This document shows positions 1 through 9,217 of a stretch of DNA of 64,000 nucleotides, one piece after another (positions within the stretch are counted from its first letter, which is position 1; the number at the start of each line of letters is the position of its first letter). A program made the translations under genes and the position numbers. The notes beneath the pieces were generated by a model. It ran no database searches, was not told where the DNA came from, and worked only from the letters and a program-made list of their open reading frames with translations. The DNA lies in the NCBI RefSeq assembly GCF_000350225.1, contig NW_005179093.1, positions 1 through 64,000 on the forward strand. Reading direction: 5' to 3'. The stretch comes from Chondrus crispus. Its lineage: Eukaryota > Rhodophyta > Florideophyceae > Gigartinales > Gigartinaceae.

Positions 1-1410
1 GTCCTCGCACGCAGCGCGGAGAACCCCACCCTTACTGCACACTCGGCCTACCTGGCAAACCGCTTCGGCGCCACGGATAACCAGCTCGCCGCCTGCACGC
101 AGCGCCCGTTGCTGGTCGCCCTCAACGTCGCCTATCGCCGCCGCAGGGACCGCGAGGAGCATCCGTCCGACTCGTCCACGTCGTCCACGCCCGCCAGCTC
201 ACCGCGCTGCCGATATGACTCCCGCCCAACCTCCAAGGTCGACGGCGTACGCAAGCGCATGCGCCTGCGAACCCAGCTCGCAGACCAGCTCGGCACCGGC
301 CCGTGCCCAGCTGACGAGAACAAGGTCCCGATCATTGCCCGCGTGCTGTCGTCGCCGCCGAAGATTAAGAGGTCGCTGTCGAGACGCTCCCTGTCTCTGT
401 CGAGACGGAGGAGGAGGCTCGAAGAGAGCGCGGAGGAGAGCAGGTTGTACGTAGGCTTGGAGGACGGCGTGCTGGAGGATGAGGATGACTTTGTCGAGGA
501 GCCGGCCACCATTTCAGACATATTGCCGACGGGGGAGACGCCGTATAGACTGGGGCTGCTAAAGTGTCAGCGCGGCGTCCCGGGTTTGGTGCTCGAGGAT
601 GACGAGCAGGACGCGGTGATGGAGAGGCGCGCGTTGAGAGCCATGTTCAGTGAGGCCGGTCATGGTAGCGGGACGCGGCGGGATGCCGAGTTGGCAGAGC
701 AGCAGCCGTGTAGCGTGAGGGGGTTATTCCAGCGGGCCGCCTACGATTTCGAGGGGACGGAGCCCAGCTTTTCGGACATGGGTGACAACCCAAAAGTGCC
801 CGAGGTGCCCGGATTGAACGCGATCGCAACTGTCGGCGATGATGAGTATGGCTTTGACGACGTGGACGAGGAGGACGAAGAAGAAAACGATGAAGCACTA
901 TATGAGCAATTTCAGAAACATAATGATTTGATCGAGGTTGCAGAGGAGGACCAGCGGTACTTTGACGAGCAAAGTGACCACTACTCATTCGATGACTCCG
1001 TGTTCACCGAGCGAGAAGTGGCTGTGCTTCTCCTCGCGCACGACATCGCACGCGCCTCGAAGCGCAACTCTGCGCTGATGGCAAAGTGTCCCGACGCCCC
1101 TCCAGGGCCTCTGCTGACGGCGGCAACCGCCGCGCGTATCGAGGACCTGTTCAAGTCGGACGCGATCATGGAAATCGCTTCCGTCGTCGCTGTGTTTCAC
1201 ATGCTGCAGCGGTGGACCGTGTGCTTCCCGTATCGCGCAGAGGGCGAGTCGCTCGAGGCGCCTGTGCGGAAGTTCGTCCAAACCCCCATCGCACACGACC
1301 TCAGCGTCGGCTCCGTCGGACAGCGCTCCGCGTCCAAGTCTTCGGCTAGCTTGCGCCGCGGCCAGGGTCGCTCAATACGACTGCCACGGCATACCGTCGT
1401 AAGTTTTTGA
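1..1410 (+). CDS. 3' part of an uncharacterised acidic protein gene; C-terminus weakly AhpD/CMD-like
   Basis: The frame is open from base 1 to a TGA at 1408-1410 (469 codons), so the 5' end lies outside the window. The start of the protein is Ser/Arg-rich with basic runs (about codons 45-150). The middle has long Asp/Glu runs (about 155-170 and 285-310). The last third contains predicted helices ending in a stretch like MEIASVVAVFHMLQRW. This resembles, weakly, the helical core of AhpD/carboxymuconolactone-decarboxylase proteins, but I see no CxxC pair to support catalysis. It is GC-rich and lies outside the nested transposons, so it may be a host gene. The CDS is well supported by length and composition; the function is not assigned. 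Confidence 0.6.
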   Translation, partial: VLARSAENPTLTAHSAYLANRFGATDNQLAACTQRPLLVALNVAYRRRRDREEHPSDSSTSSTPASSPRCRYDSRPTSKVDGVRKRMRLRTQLADQLGTGPCPADENKVPIIARVLSSPPKIKRSLSRRSLSLSRRRRRLEESAEESRLYVGLEDGVLEDEDDFVEEPATISDILPTGETPYRLGLLKCQRGVPGLVLEDDEQDAVMERRALRAMFSEAGHGSGTRRDAELAEQQPCSVRGLFQRAAYDFEGTEPSFSDMGDNPKVPEVPGLNAIATVGDDEYGFDDVDEEDEEENDEALYEQFQKHNDLIEVAEEDQRYFDEQSDHYSFDDSVFTEREVAVLLLAHDIARASKRNSALMAKCPDAPPGPLLTAATAARIEDLFKSDAIMEIASVVAVFHMLQRWTVCFPYRAEGESLEAPVRKFVQTPIAHDLSVGSVGQRSASKSSASLRRGQGRSIRLPRHTVVSF

Positions 1411-3289
1411 CATAGCACTTTTAATCGCCGGAGCTTTGGTTAAAGGGAAGTAATATATGCAATCAATTGCTTGCACAACTATTTTTTTATTCATTTCACT
1501 ACTCCTATGCACAACTTTGTTTCTCGAAGTGGCGTGGCCACCGTTTTGGACACTGAGTACCGCTTTTCGGCTGACCCTCGTAGTCTTGACGACTTGTTCA
1601 TAAAGGTCGACTGAAGGATTCGAAACATCGCACTATGCACGAATGCGCAAATAAGGATTAGCATCCTGACTGAGATGCATCCTCGGCTCGAGGTAAAGAT
1701 TAGATTGAAGCAAATGCATGAAACGATGTGCAAGACTGCTGGCGACTGCCTGCTTGCCGCAGGTACAGACTGAGTAGGCAGGAGTCTGGTAGTGTACTGT
1801 ACGCAGAAGGGGGGATGCGCTTGACAAGAATCTGCAGCAGTCACGCCGTTGCCCTTCACGAGACCGTAGCAATCCACATGCATGTGGAGTTAGCAACAAA
1901 GCAATCGGCTCGTTTTTGGCCTGTTATTTGATGCTGACTAGTGTACAGTATCATTATGTCCCGAGTCTCAGGTGTGATTTGACGAAGGAAGCAATGCGTG
2001 TTGCGTTTATCATATATTTTCCGCCGCCATCGCGAGACTCGATGGTGGCGGCCGAAAGCGCTTTCGGCTCGGCCTCGATTGCCCATCTGTTGTGCCGTAC
2101 ATTGCAACAGATTCAATTCTTTCGTGTCTGCTAAAATAGGAGGGAGCCTCGCGAACCTCTCAGTTCTATTTTGGAGAATCATCTCGACGGCTGAGGTAGC
2201 AACAAGATACGACGGAGAAACACAAATGAGTATGAGCCTTTGGAAGAAGTGCTTTATGACGTTTGTGACATAGTGAGGTTCAGGGGTATTTGAGAATATG
2301 GATCATCACGAATGCGTGCTGCACGCCAGCGTACAGTATAATCCACGTAACGTTTTGCTGCACAAGATGTCTGGAGAATGATTGCGAACAAGGATCGTGA
2401 CGCAAGATGGTTGGACAGGTCATCGGTCGCGTATTGTTGTACAGTATCGATACCTTGTCACATCAGCGATCGGGGAGATGTCGATAGGAGATGGTAGCGA
2501 ACCCATAGCATACTGTAAACACGCCTTGAAGAAAGGAGGAATTAGACAGGGCTAGAGTTGACTCCCTACCCCCGCTTCGAAGAGTACAGTCGCACTCAAA
2601 ACCAAACTCTCCCTCGCGGGCACGCAGAGGTACCCTTGGTACTGTACACTTCCTCGGTGGCGCTCCTTTCCCCTTCATGGCACGCTCCATCGATACCACT
2701 GTGTGTACGGACAGGAGATTAGGGTAGAACGACAAAAGTGCATCGGTGAAAGATGGAGATTGCATTGCAAGTGCTTGCAATGCAACGCTTGGAGATGTCA
2801 CGGAAACAAGATCCTTCGCATTTGTGCCTTCCAACGGGGGGAGGGGGGGGCGGGTTCGGGCCAATAGGGGCGCAAGCGCCGTGTGACTTTAGAGGGGCAT
2901 TTATCGTGTTACAGTGCTGAAACTCTAATAAGTTACCTCGCCTTCTCCAATACTGTACTGTAGTTTGGATGGCGATGTCGCGTTGTATTGCACATTAACA
3001 AGGGTACTGTATGAACGTATGAACTCAATGCCGGGAACCGTGTTTATTATATATTTTGACAAACATCGAATACAGTACGACTCTGAACCCATTTGGATGT
3101 TACACTATGCATGATGTGCCAGTAAAGGACACGGCGAATAGGTAGCCGAACCGGCAATCATTACCGTCAACAGGTGAAGAGCACAGGATGTGAGACTGCC
3201 GCACATTCGGTGCATAAAAACCCCTGAAATCGGCTCGTCTTCTTCTTCTCGTCTTCAACTCAACTAACGCGATTGTCTCTCTCTGTATA
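1411..3289. other. AT-richer intergenic DNA rich in TACTGTA/TACAGTA
   Basis: No credible coding region. The stretch is notable for many copies of the reverse-complementary heptamers TACTGTA and TACAGTA (for example near 1796, 1945, 2332, 2442, 2513, 2640, 2951, 3004 and 3072). I see no tRNA, terminator or transposon end. Confidence 0.6.
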
Positions 3290-4300
3290 GACACTTGTCT
3301 AGACGATAAGCGATTTACCTCATATGAGGTCTGGCATGGCCTCATATGACGCCGCCTTTTTTTTGCAAATTTTGCAAAATATATACTGTACATGCAATCG
3401 AAACTTTGAAAACTCACTTGGACACCTTTTTTTTTTTTTTTCCGTTGTATATGCCCTCGGCAGTAACATCTTGCAAAACATTAGGATAGCAGTTCTCAGT
3501 ACACAGAAAGATTAAGAATCTAATGAAGTTTCAATCTTCGGTTGACATTTTAAACAGGCCTTTGATTTTGAAGATATCAACACAACACATAACGTTTTGA
3601 GGTTGATCAAAAAGCTTCTTTTTTAGGCAGTCTAAAAATGGCTGGAAAGACGTGCAGATCTCACTAAACTCCACCCTTTCGCATCCCAGAAGTCTACTGC
3701 GCTGGCGAGAGTATCTTTTTCCTTCTTGTTGAGCAAGCACAAGTCGAGAAAAAATAAGTTGAAAGTGACCTCATATGAGGTCACTTGTCGTCTAGACACT
3801 ACCCTTCTTTAGTAGGAGAGGGTAGACGACCTGCAATTTGCCTCATGTGAGGTCAGGCATGGCCTCATATGAGGCCAGCTTTTTTATTGCAAAAACATAT
3901 ACATTAAATCGAAAATGTGGAACGTAAATTTGAACATCATTTCTTAAACGTATCTGCCCTCGGCAAGAATATCATGCAAAACATTGGGGCAACAGTTTTG
4001 AATACACTCAAGGGCTAAGAAACTGATGCAGTTTAAGCACAAAATTGCATTTCTAAACCGGACTTTTAATTACGAAGACATCAGTACAAAGCGTTTCAAG
4101 GTTGCTCAAAAACGCTTGTTGCCAGGCATTTCTAATGACGACGGGAAAGGACATGCAGTCTTCACCAAACTCTATCTTTCCGCAACGCAGAAGTCGAGTT
4201 TGGTGGCGGGGTTATCTTCGCCCTCGTATTGAGTATGCACAATTCCAGAAAAAAATAAGCTGAAAACAAGGCTCATGTGAAGAGTCATATAGACACTCAC
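3290..4300. repeat. Two diverged ~500-bp tandem units with CCTCATATGAGG palindromes
   Basis: Two similar blocks follow each other, about 3300-3790 and 3835-4290. Both start with a CCTCATATGAGG/GGCATGGCCTCATATGA motif followed by a T-run and TTGCAAA, and share 'tgccctcggca', 'atgcaaaacatt' and a 3' end ending in AAAATAAG. A perfect 24-bp palindrome centred on TCATATGA lies at 3763-3786 between them. No coding potential is visible. It is most likely a duplicated noncoding or MITE-like element, but no TSD was found. Confidence 0.6.
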
Positions 4301-5036
4301 TGCACTAGGTTTCGAAGGACAGCATAATTCACTCAGTGTCTCTGCGAGGATTAAAGAAGGTGAAGCCTCCTTTTGGAAAGAGTCTCTCAGCTCTATTCTC
4401 TCAAACCACCAACGCCTTGCGATGGACCGCGCCATGACGCATTCCCCGGCGACTAGCGTACCCCCCCGCCTTCAGGATGCCGTCTGTGCTAAAAACATCG
4501 CCGCCGCTCCTGGAAACGTTTGCCGAGTGGCACTGCAGGTGCAAGCAGAGGTGATTGATTAATTACCCTTCCCCGCGAGGGTAGTTTGGAGTGAATTTCA
4601 AAAATATAAATGAAAAAAGTGCTTCACATGGACCTCAGGCGATTATGAGTAACCAATCGCTGCCTGATGGTGTCGGAAACCACGTCCATGCACCAAAACG
4701 TGGCTGAAACCAACGGAAAACAATTTAGTGCTGTACACAGCACGATGCATACAGTAAGCTGCGTACATACGCAGCATTTACTACTGTATGCACAAGTAGT
4801 GCACTGTTCAGAAGCCTTAAATTTATTGCAGTACTTTACAACCCCCTTATCGGAGGCTACGGACCAGGAAACAGACGGCTAGAAACATTGTGCTACAGGG
4901 GGTACCCGATTTAGTGCCTCCATATATAGTACATGCCCGGTTTAGTGCTACTCTAACGGCTCTACACCAAAACGTATGATAAGCAAGTGCCCCCAGGGCC
5001 CATCGAGCGATTCCGGAAGGACGCCATGGAATCTTT
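4301..5036. other. Noncoding flank of the MULE with pogo/Tigger-like end motifs
   Basis: No gene is visible. At 4890-4960 the motif TACAGGGGGTACCCGATTTA, followed by a second GGTTTAGTGCT copy, resembles sequence at 46050-46115 beyond the nested block. It may be one end of an old Tigger-like element into which the MULE and Copia-B later inserted. Confidence 0.35.
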
Positions 5037-5045
5037 TTTAAAAAA

Positions 5046-5418
5046 GGGATAAATCCATTGTTGTGTGGCCAAATATACTAAAAAGACCAATGCTATCTTT
5101 TTGACTGCGGTGGAGCTCGCTGTTATCAATCTGGTCCATTGCGGTGATGCGAGGACCACAAGTGAACCAGAGAAAGCGGACCGGACCGGACCGGCCGCAC
5201 GGCGCGTGCTGTTCTGGGTTAATAATGTCAGTCAGCATTATTTATATGTCCATGTTTATCTGATGAAAAATTAAAAAAGACCAAAGAAAGCAAAAAGTCA
5301 GTTTGGGTGTGCTGCTGAGCTATCCCAGCGCCACGATAACAGTTATTTCTATCAGTTATCGTCACGGTGCATTTAGGACGACTACCGGGATGACTCCAGA
5401 GCAGAAAAAGGGCCTGCC
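5046..5418 (+). repeat. MULE left TIR, outer part
   Basis: Outer 373 bp of the left inverted repeat, inverse of 26588-26960. It ends at the Copia-A target duplication CTGCC (5414-5418) and continues at 23617. Confidence 0.9.
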
Positions 5419-5871
5419 TGTTAGACTTATTGACTAGACTACAGTAGATATCACACTTCTATGTTATCAATATCAATTCAGGGATTATGTAGGCTACATT
5501 TAGCTATCAATTATAGAGTCCCTTAAGGACGTGCCACCTACAATTCTACATGTTTAGAGTGTAACCGTTTAGACATATTTCGTGGGTGGCGCAACCTCCC
5601 TTTTATGGTAGTGCGCCTACTTTTGTTGTAGAGTCAATAGGACTATAAAGCCAGGTCGAAGACGCTACTCGTCTTCGACCTCAGCACATTCGATCACCTG
5701 AACCATCAACCCGACAACCCCGTCCCCTGACCGTGCTCACCAACTGTAGCGGTTCCGAGGCAATAGCCTGCCGCTCTTCCCCCTCCCTTTAAGGTAACCC
5801 TATTTACCACCCTTTTACCCTTTACTAAAATCCCCTCCGGACCGCCCCCTTTTTCGGTCGGTCTCCCGACA
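5419..5871 (+). repeat. Copia-A 5' LTR
   Basis: Direct repeat of 23159-23611. It contains a TATAAAG box at 5644-5650 followed immediately by a 12-bp-arm hairpin at 5653-5681. I could not recognise a tRNA primer site directly downstream (CTTATAAGTTTAAGGG). Confidence 0.93.
5644..5681 (+). promoter_or_regulatory. LTR TATA box and adjoining stem-loop
   Basis: TATAAAG (5644-5650) is followed three bases later by AGGTCGAAGACG and, after a 5-nt loop, its exact complement. The same box and stem recur in the 3' LTR (23384-23421) and, with an inverted loop sequence, in the diverged solo LTR (27303-27340). The conservation suggests a structured 5' end of the RNA or a binding site. Transcription start not verified. 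Confidence 0.5.
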
Positions 5872-6143
5872 CTTATAAGTTTAAGGGACCACCGCCCCCA
5901 TTTGGTCCTGCCCCGCTCCGCTGATAAGACCTGCCTTATTATACCGCCGATTCAAGCTCTTTGCGCATCGTTAACAAGGCCGCCTTATCTACTTCGCCGA
6001 ATTGGAAATCAAGAAATTTTTTAGAAAACCACTTTGTCCCTAACTTTTATTGTCATTACTACTGTATAGTTTGGCAATAGAGGTTATACATTTGGGCGTA
6101 CTGTAAACTCTACTGTACGCCTGGCACAATAGTGCAGTAGTTT

Positions 6144-6848
6144 ATGGCACGCGTAAAACGGCCTAGCAACCACTCGGACGTAATTCGGGAACGCCGCATC
6201 GCCGCCGCCAAAGCCCGCATTTCCGCCGCCGTATCTCCGCCGCCGTATCGGGCTACTGAGTCTACGCACTCAGGTTCGCCGCCTCGTGTCCGTCCGTCAA
6301 GCTCACCGCCCCGTGGTCGCCTGTCCTCCTTCGCCGAGACGCCGCCCGTCCTGTACTCCTCACGTACTCCCCCGCGCTACGAGACTACTCCGCCCGTATC
6401 TCCCGTCGCGCGCACGGACTGTATTTTCGATTCTACGCTGTTTTCGGCGCCGCCGTTGGTCGACATAGAGGCCATCGAGGCCTCTGAAGAAGAATCTTCG
6501 ACCCCCGCTGCACCTTCGTTCGACCTCGACGAAGGTCGCGCACTACATATATTTCGCCTTGCGACACAACGCGAGCATCGACGAGCGAATCCGCCCCCTC
6601 GCCGCCCACGCGTGTACCCCTGCCACCCCTGTGCGCGCACGTTCCCTAGCTATAGACAACGTCGTGCGCACGAGGCAGGTATCGGCCATCGTCGCTCAGT
6701 AGCAGCTGCTGCGTATCCCACTGCCCGCCTGACGTGCCACGTGTGTGACCGTCGTTTCGGAAACGGGCACGACGCGGAGCAGCACTACAGTGGGACGATA
6801 CACCACCGTGCTATTAGAAAAGTACGCCCCACGCGCCGCTCGAATTAA
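6144..6848 (+). CDS. C2H2 zinc-finger protein carried inside Copia-A
   Basis: An ORF of 234 residues starting MARVKRPSNHSD. Residues about 1-150 are Pro/Ser/Arg-rich and low-complexity. The C-terminal part holds two C2H2 fingers with the unusual spacing C-x2-C-x12-H-x5-H: CHPCARTF...H-x5-H and CHVCDRRF...H-x5-H. Such spacing is seen in zf-met/U1-like RNA- or DNA-binding fingers. It lies between the 5' LTR and gag in element orientation, where Ty1/copia elements normally have no gene. Base composition is much more GC-rich than gag-pol, suggesting capture from elsewhere. Role unknown; nucleic-acid binding is inferred from the fingers only. Confidence 0.7.
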   Translation: MARVKRPSNHSDVIRERRIAAAKARISAAVSPPPYRATESTHSGSPPRVRPSSSPPRGRLSSFAETPPVLYSSRTPPRYETTPPVSPVARTDCIFDSTLFSAPPLVDIEAIEASEEESSTPAAPSFDLDEGRALHIFRLATQREHRRANPPPRRPRVYPCHPCARTFPSYRQRRAHEAGIGHRRSVAAAAYPTARLTCHVCDRRFGNGHDAEQHYSGTIHHRAIRKVRPTRRSN

Positions 6849-6865
6849 AGTTTAACCTTTTACTT

Positions 6866-6992
6866 GGCACCACTGTAAACGGACACTTGTCCCCACAAGA
6901 CCAACCGTGAACAGACACTTGGCCCTACAAAACCAACTGTAAACGGACACTTGGCACTACAAATCCAACTAAAAAGGGACACTTGTCAGACA
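6866..6992 (+). repeat. 34-bp tandem repeat after the zinc-finger ORF
   Basis: About four imperfect units, each with a core like TGTAAACGGACACTTGG-cactacaa. It lies directly after the zinc-finger stop codon, so it is probably the 3' noncoding part of that gene. Confidence 0.6.
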
Positions 6993-7134
6993 GTCCCGCG
7001 TACTACTACGGGTACAAAACACCACACGTTTACACGTAGTACACTCGGCACGCTACTACAGGAACATTTTTCGAGGTTAACATTCGCGTTTAGCCCGGAT
7101 CCATTTTAATTATTATTTTGCAATAATTTTTAAT

Positions 7135-7380
7135 ATGGCTACTCTAAATGGAATCCGAGATGCTTTGTCAAGCTATGACCCCCGATCCATGATCCAATGC
7201 GATGTCAAGGCTACGATCGCTCTCCATATTATGGCGGACCCCCAACCTGACCCAGATGTTTGTGTTAGTAACCTCCGTGCAGACCTTCCCCCTGAAGTTC
7301 TATACTCAAGGGAGATGTTACGAGGCCCTACTGTTCTATATCGCCTTATTCGAGACTACCTAGTGGTTAAGGGATTGTAG
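7135..7380 (+). CDS. Small ORF in frame with gag, upstream of an amber codon (Copia-A)
   Basis: 81 codons from ATG 7135 to TAG 7378. The next in-frame codons run without another stop into the gag ORF (ATG 7429). Copia-B has the equivalent arrangement at 40027-40347 with a TGA. The C-terminal part of both small proteins has a leucine/arginine pattern (L-x-RG...LI...L) that loosely recalls a SAP-like fold. It may be the N-terminal module of a readthrough Gag or a separate peptide. Function unknown. Confidence 0.55.
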   Translation: MATLNGIRDALSSYDPRSMIQCDVKATIALHIMADPQPDPDVCVSNLRADLPPEVLYSREMLRGPTVLYRLIRDYLVVKGL

Positions 7381-7428
7381 TACACAGCGCACCCCTCCAC
7401 TAACCGCATTTCTCACGGTCTAGTTAAC

Positions 7429-8018
7429 ATGATCTATGTGGACAATGCAGACCGTATGCTTGCCAACCAAAGTCTCACCAGCTCCTCCATTGGCTCTACA
7501 CATAGAAGCCAGCAATCTTTCCCTCAGTCCCACGACCCGCCCAACTCCAAGATTGCGCACAACATATCGTCCCGATTCAAGAAGGACGACCGATACACCG
7601 GGAAAATTGGGGAGGATGTTCAGGATGCAATCAGCAACTACCGTGATTGTGCTGAGGATTTTCACCTCAGTGATGAGCAAATGCTTCGATTCTTTCACAA
7701 CGTCTTTGATGGAGAAGCTAAGCGATTCTACCGCTCCCACGTTATCCGCAACGCGCAAGACTTTAACGCAGCCGCTTCACTCATGGTTGCCGAGTTTAAT
7801 AGTCTTACGCGACAGAATAGGGTTCGCAAACTCCTCCAAAACCTCCGACTTTCGCGAATTATGGAGACAAAACGAGTCCCTGTCTCAGAAGCATTGGAAG
7901 AACTTCGTGAAACAATCACAAAGTATACTCCACAAGGCCCTCCAACGCACCAATCGGAGCAAGACAAAACTGAGTATTTGCACGACGCCGTAATTGGAGT
8001 CGAATGGGCCAAGAGCGT
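7429..8018 (+). CDS. Copia-A gag, 5' part (split by Gypsy-1)
   Basis: ATG 7429 opens a Gag-like protein (capsid region with FKKDDRYTGKIGEDVQDAIS and FDGEAKRFYRSHV). It matches Copia-B gag in order and motif. The frame is cut by the Gypsy-1 insertion after base 8018. Joining 8018 to 19279 keeps the frame exactly, giving a predicted 412-residue Gag. It would form the particle that packages the RNA. Any ORF reading past 8018 runs into LTR sequence and is artefactual. Confidence 0.85.
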
Positions 8019-8783
8019 TGTAATAATATGGATCCTTCCGGTTCGGTTTTTACCCCGTCACGGAGGGGGTGTCCACGGCAGCGGTAAAATTACAACACCA
8101 CCAACCTCTCTTTGAGGGCGGCGGTTATGACTCCGGTAAACGGACGAGTGGAATTGCGACCCCGGAGGGGATAGGGCTCAATGGGCATACGCTTCCACCA
8201 GGCGGTGGAACGACCAAACTGGGGAGCGTGTGCTTCCGGCCCTCAAGAATAACCCGTGCGGGACGATCTCCCTCTTTCTCCTAAGTTCTCGCCCCGGGGG
8301 TCGCTACCCCCTTTTTACTCTGGGAGCGTACTGCCTCGGCCCCTAAGTACGTCGACCTCCGGCGACCGGGCAGTACAGTAGTGATCCACTTCTACTTTGG
8401 ATCACTACAGTGGAGTACCTCTACTGTACTCCACCGGGGAGTAATCTGCACAGCAGCACACGTGGCTGGGCTCCTGCCACCTGTACTCGCAGGCAGAGCG
8501 CGCACCACGTGTGCTAGCTGGGACTCCCCCGGCTGACACTCCCATCACACTAATTTCTACGCCCTACAGTAGGAACTACTAGTCTACTGTACCCGATCGG
8601 GACGTTATACGTACGGCGGTACACGTGGCCATTCCGCCGCCACCTGTCACCCGTGGCGGTACGTGCACCCCGTGTACAAGCTGAATTACCCCCCTGCCTT
8701 TCCAATATCGTCTGATCACCCCTACGGGATCTCCCTCCGGGTCGTTACGTTTACCGACACCGGTCGGTACCCGTTCTCCCACA
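8019..8783 (-). repeat. Gypsy-1 3' LTR (element sense is minus)
   Basis: Near-identical to 18508-19273 and to the solo LTR at 32628-33393. It contains several hairpins, including GTAGTGATCC...GGATCACTAC near 8381-8412 and GTGGAGTAC...GTACTCCAC near 8410-8436. ORFs inside it are repeated with the LTR and are not genes. Confidence 0.95.
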
Positions 8784-8800
8784 CACCCCTCTTCTTTGAG
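8784..8800 (-). other. Gypsy-1 polypurine tract
   Basis: On the minus strand CTCAAAGAAGAGGGGTG directly abuts the TGTGGGAG start of the 3' LTR, the expected place for the plus-strand primer. Confidence 0.75.
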
Positions 8801-9217
8801 TGCGCCACGTCCTCGGGGCGGCCATTACGTTCGTGGCCCGCGCCCGTTAGCCTCCTTCAAGCGGCCGTTGTTCGGACGTTACCGACGCCACGGGGCCATT
8901 GCGAAACTGGCCCAAGCCGGCCCGGTGTGAACTCCCTTCGGGTCGTGATTAGGCGTCGGTTCGCCTCCGCGACGCCTCTGCACGGCGGCACTCGACCTCG
9001 CGGTACTCCTCCGAACTCGGACACACGGTCTATTCCCGTCAAGCCTTCCGTGCCCTTTCGGGAGTCCTCGCTGCTTTTGTCCTTTGAGGAAGGCCGGCAC
9101 ATTCCCGTGTGACAGAGGGGAGCCGGTGACCTCTCTCGCGTCCGCCCGTCCTGTGGTCGTGTCGCTTCTCCCGCCCCTTGCGTTATTCTTCGCCATCGGA
9201 CGACTCCCTCCCACGCA
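8801..9217. other. Spacer between Gypsy-1 polypurine tract and antisense ORF
   Basis: About 420 bp, GC-rich, no convincing coding sequence. It must contain the promoter or leader of the antisense ORF if that ORF is transcribed on its own. Confidence 0.5.

Noticed and set aside
8069..8284. 71-codon ORF starting MSTAAVKLQHHQ repeated at 18558 and 33343 (reverse)
   Set aside because: It lies wholly inside the Gypsy-1 LTR and its solo copy, so the repetition is that of the LTR; no protein-like features.
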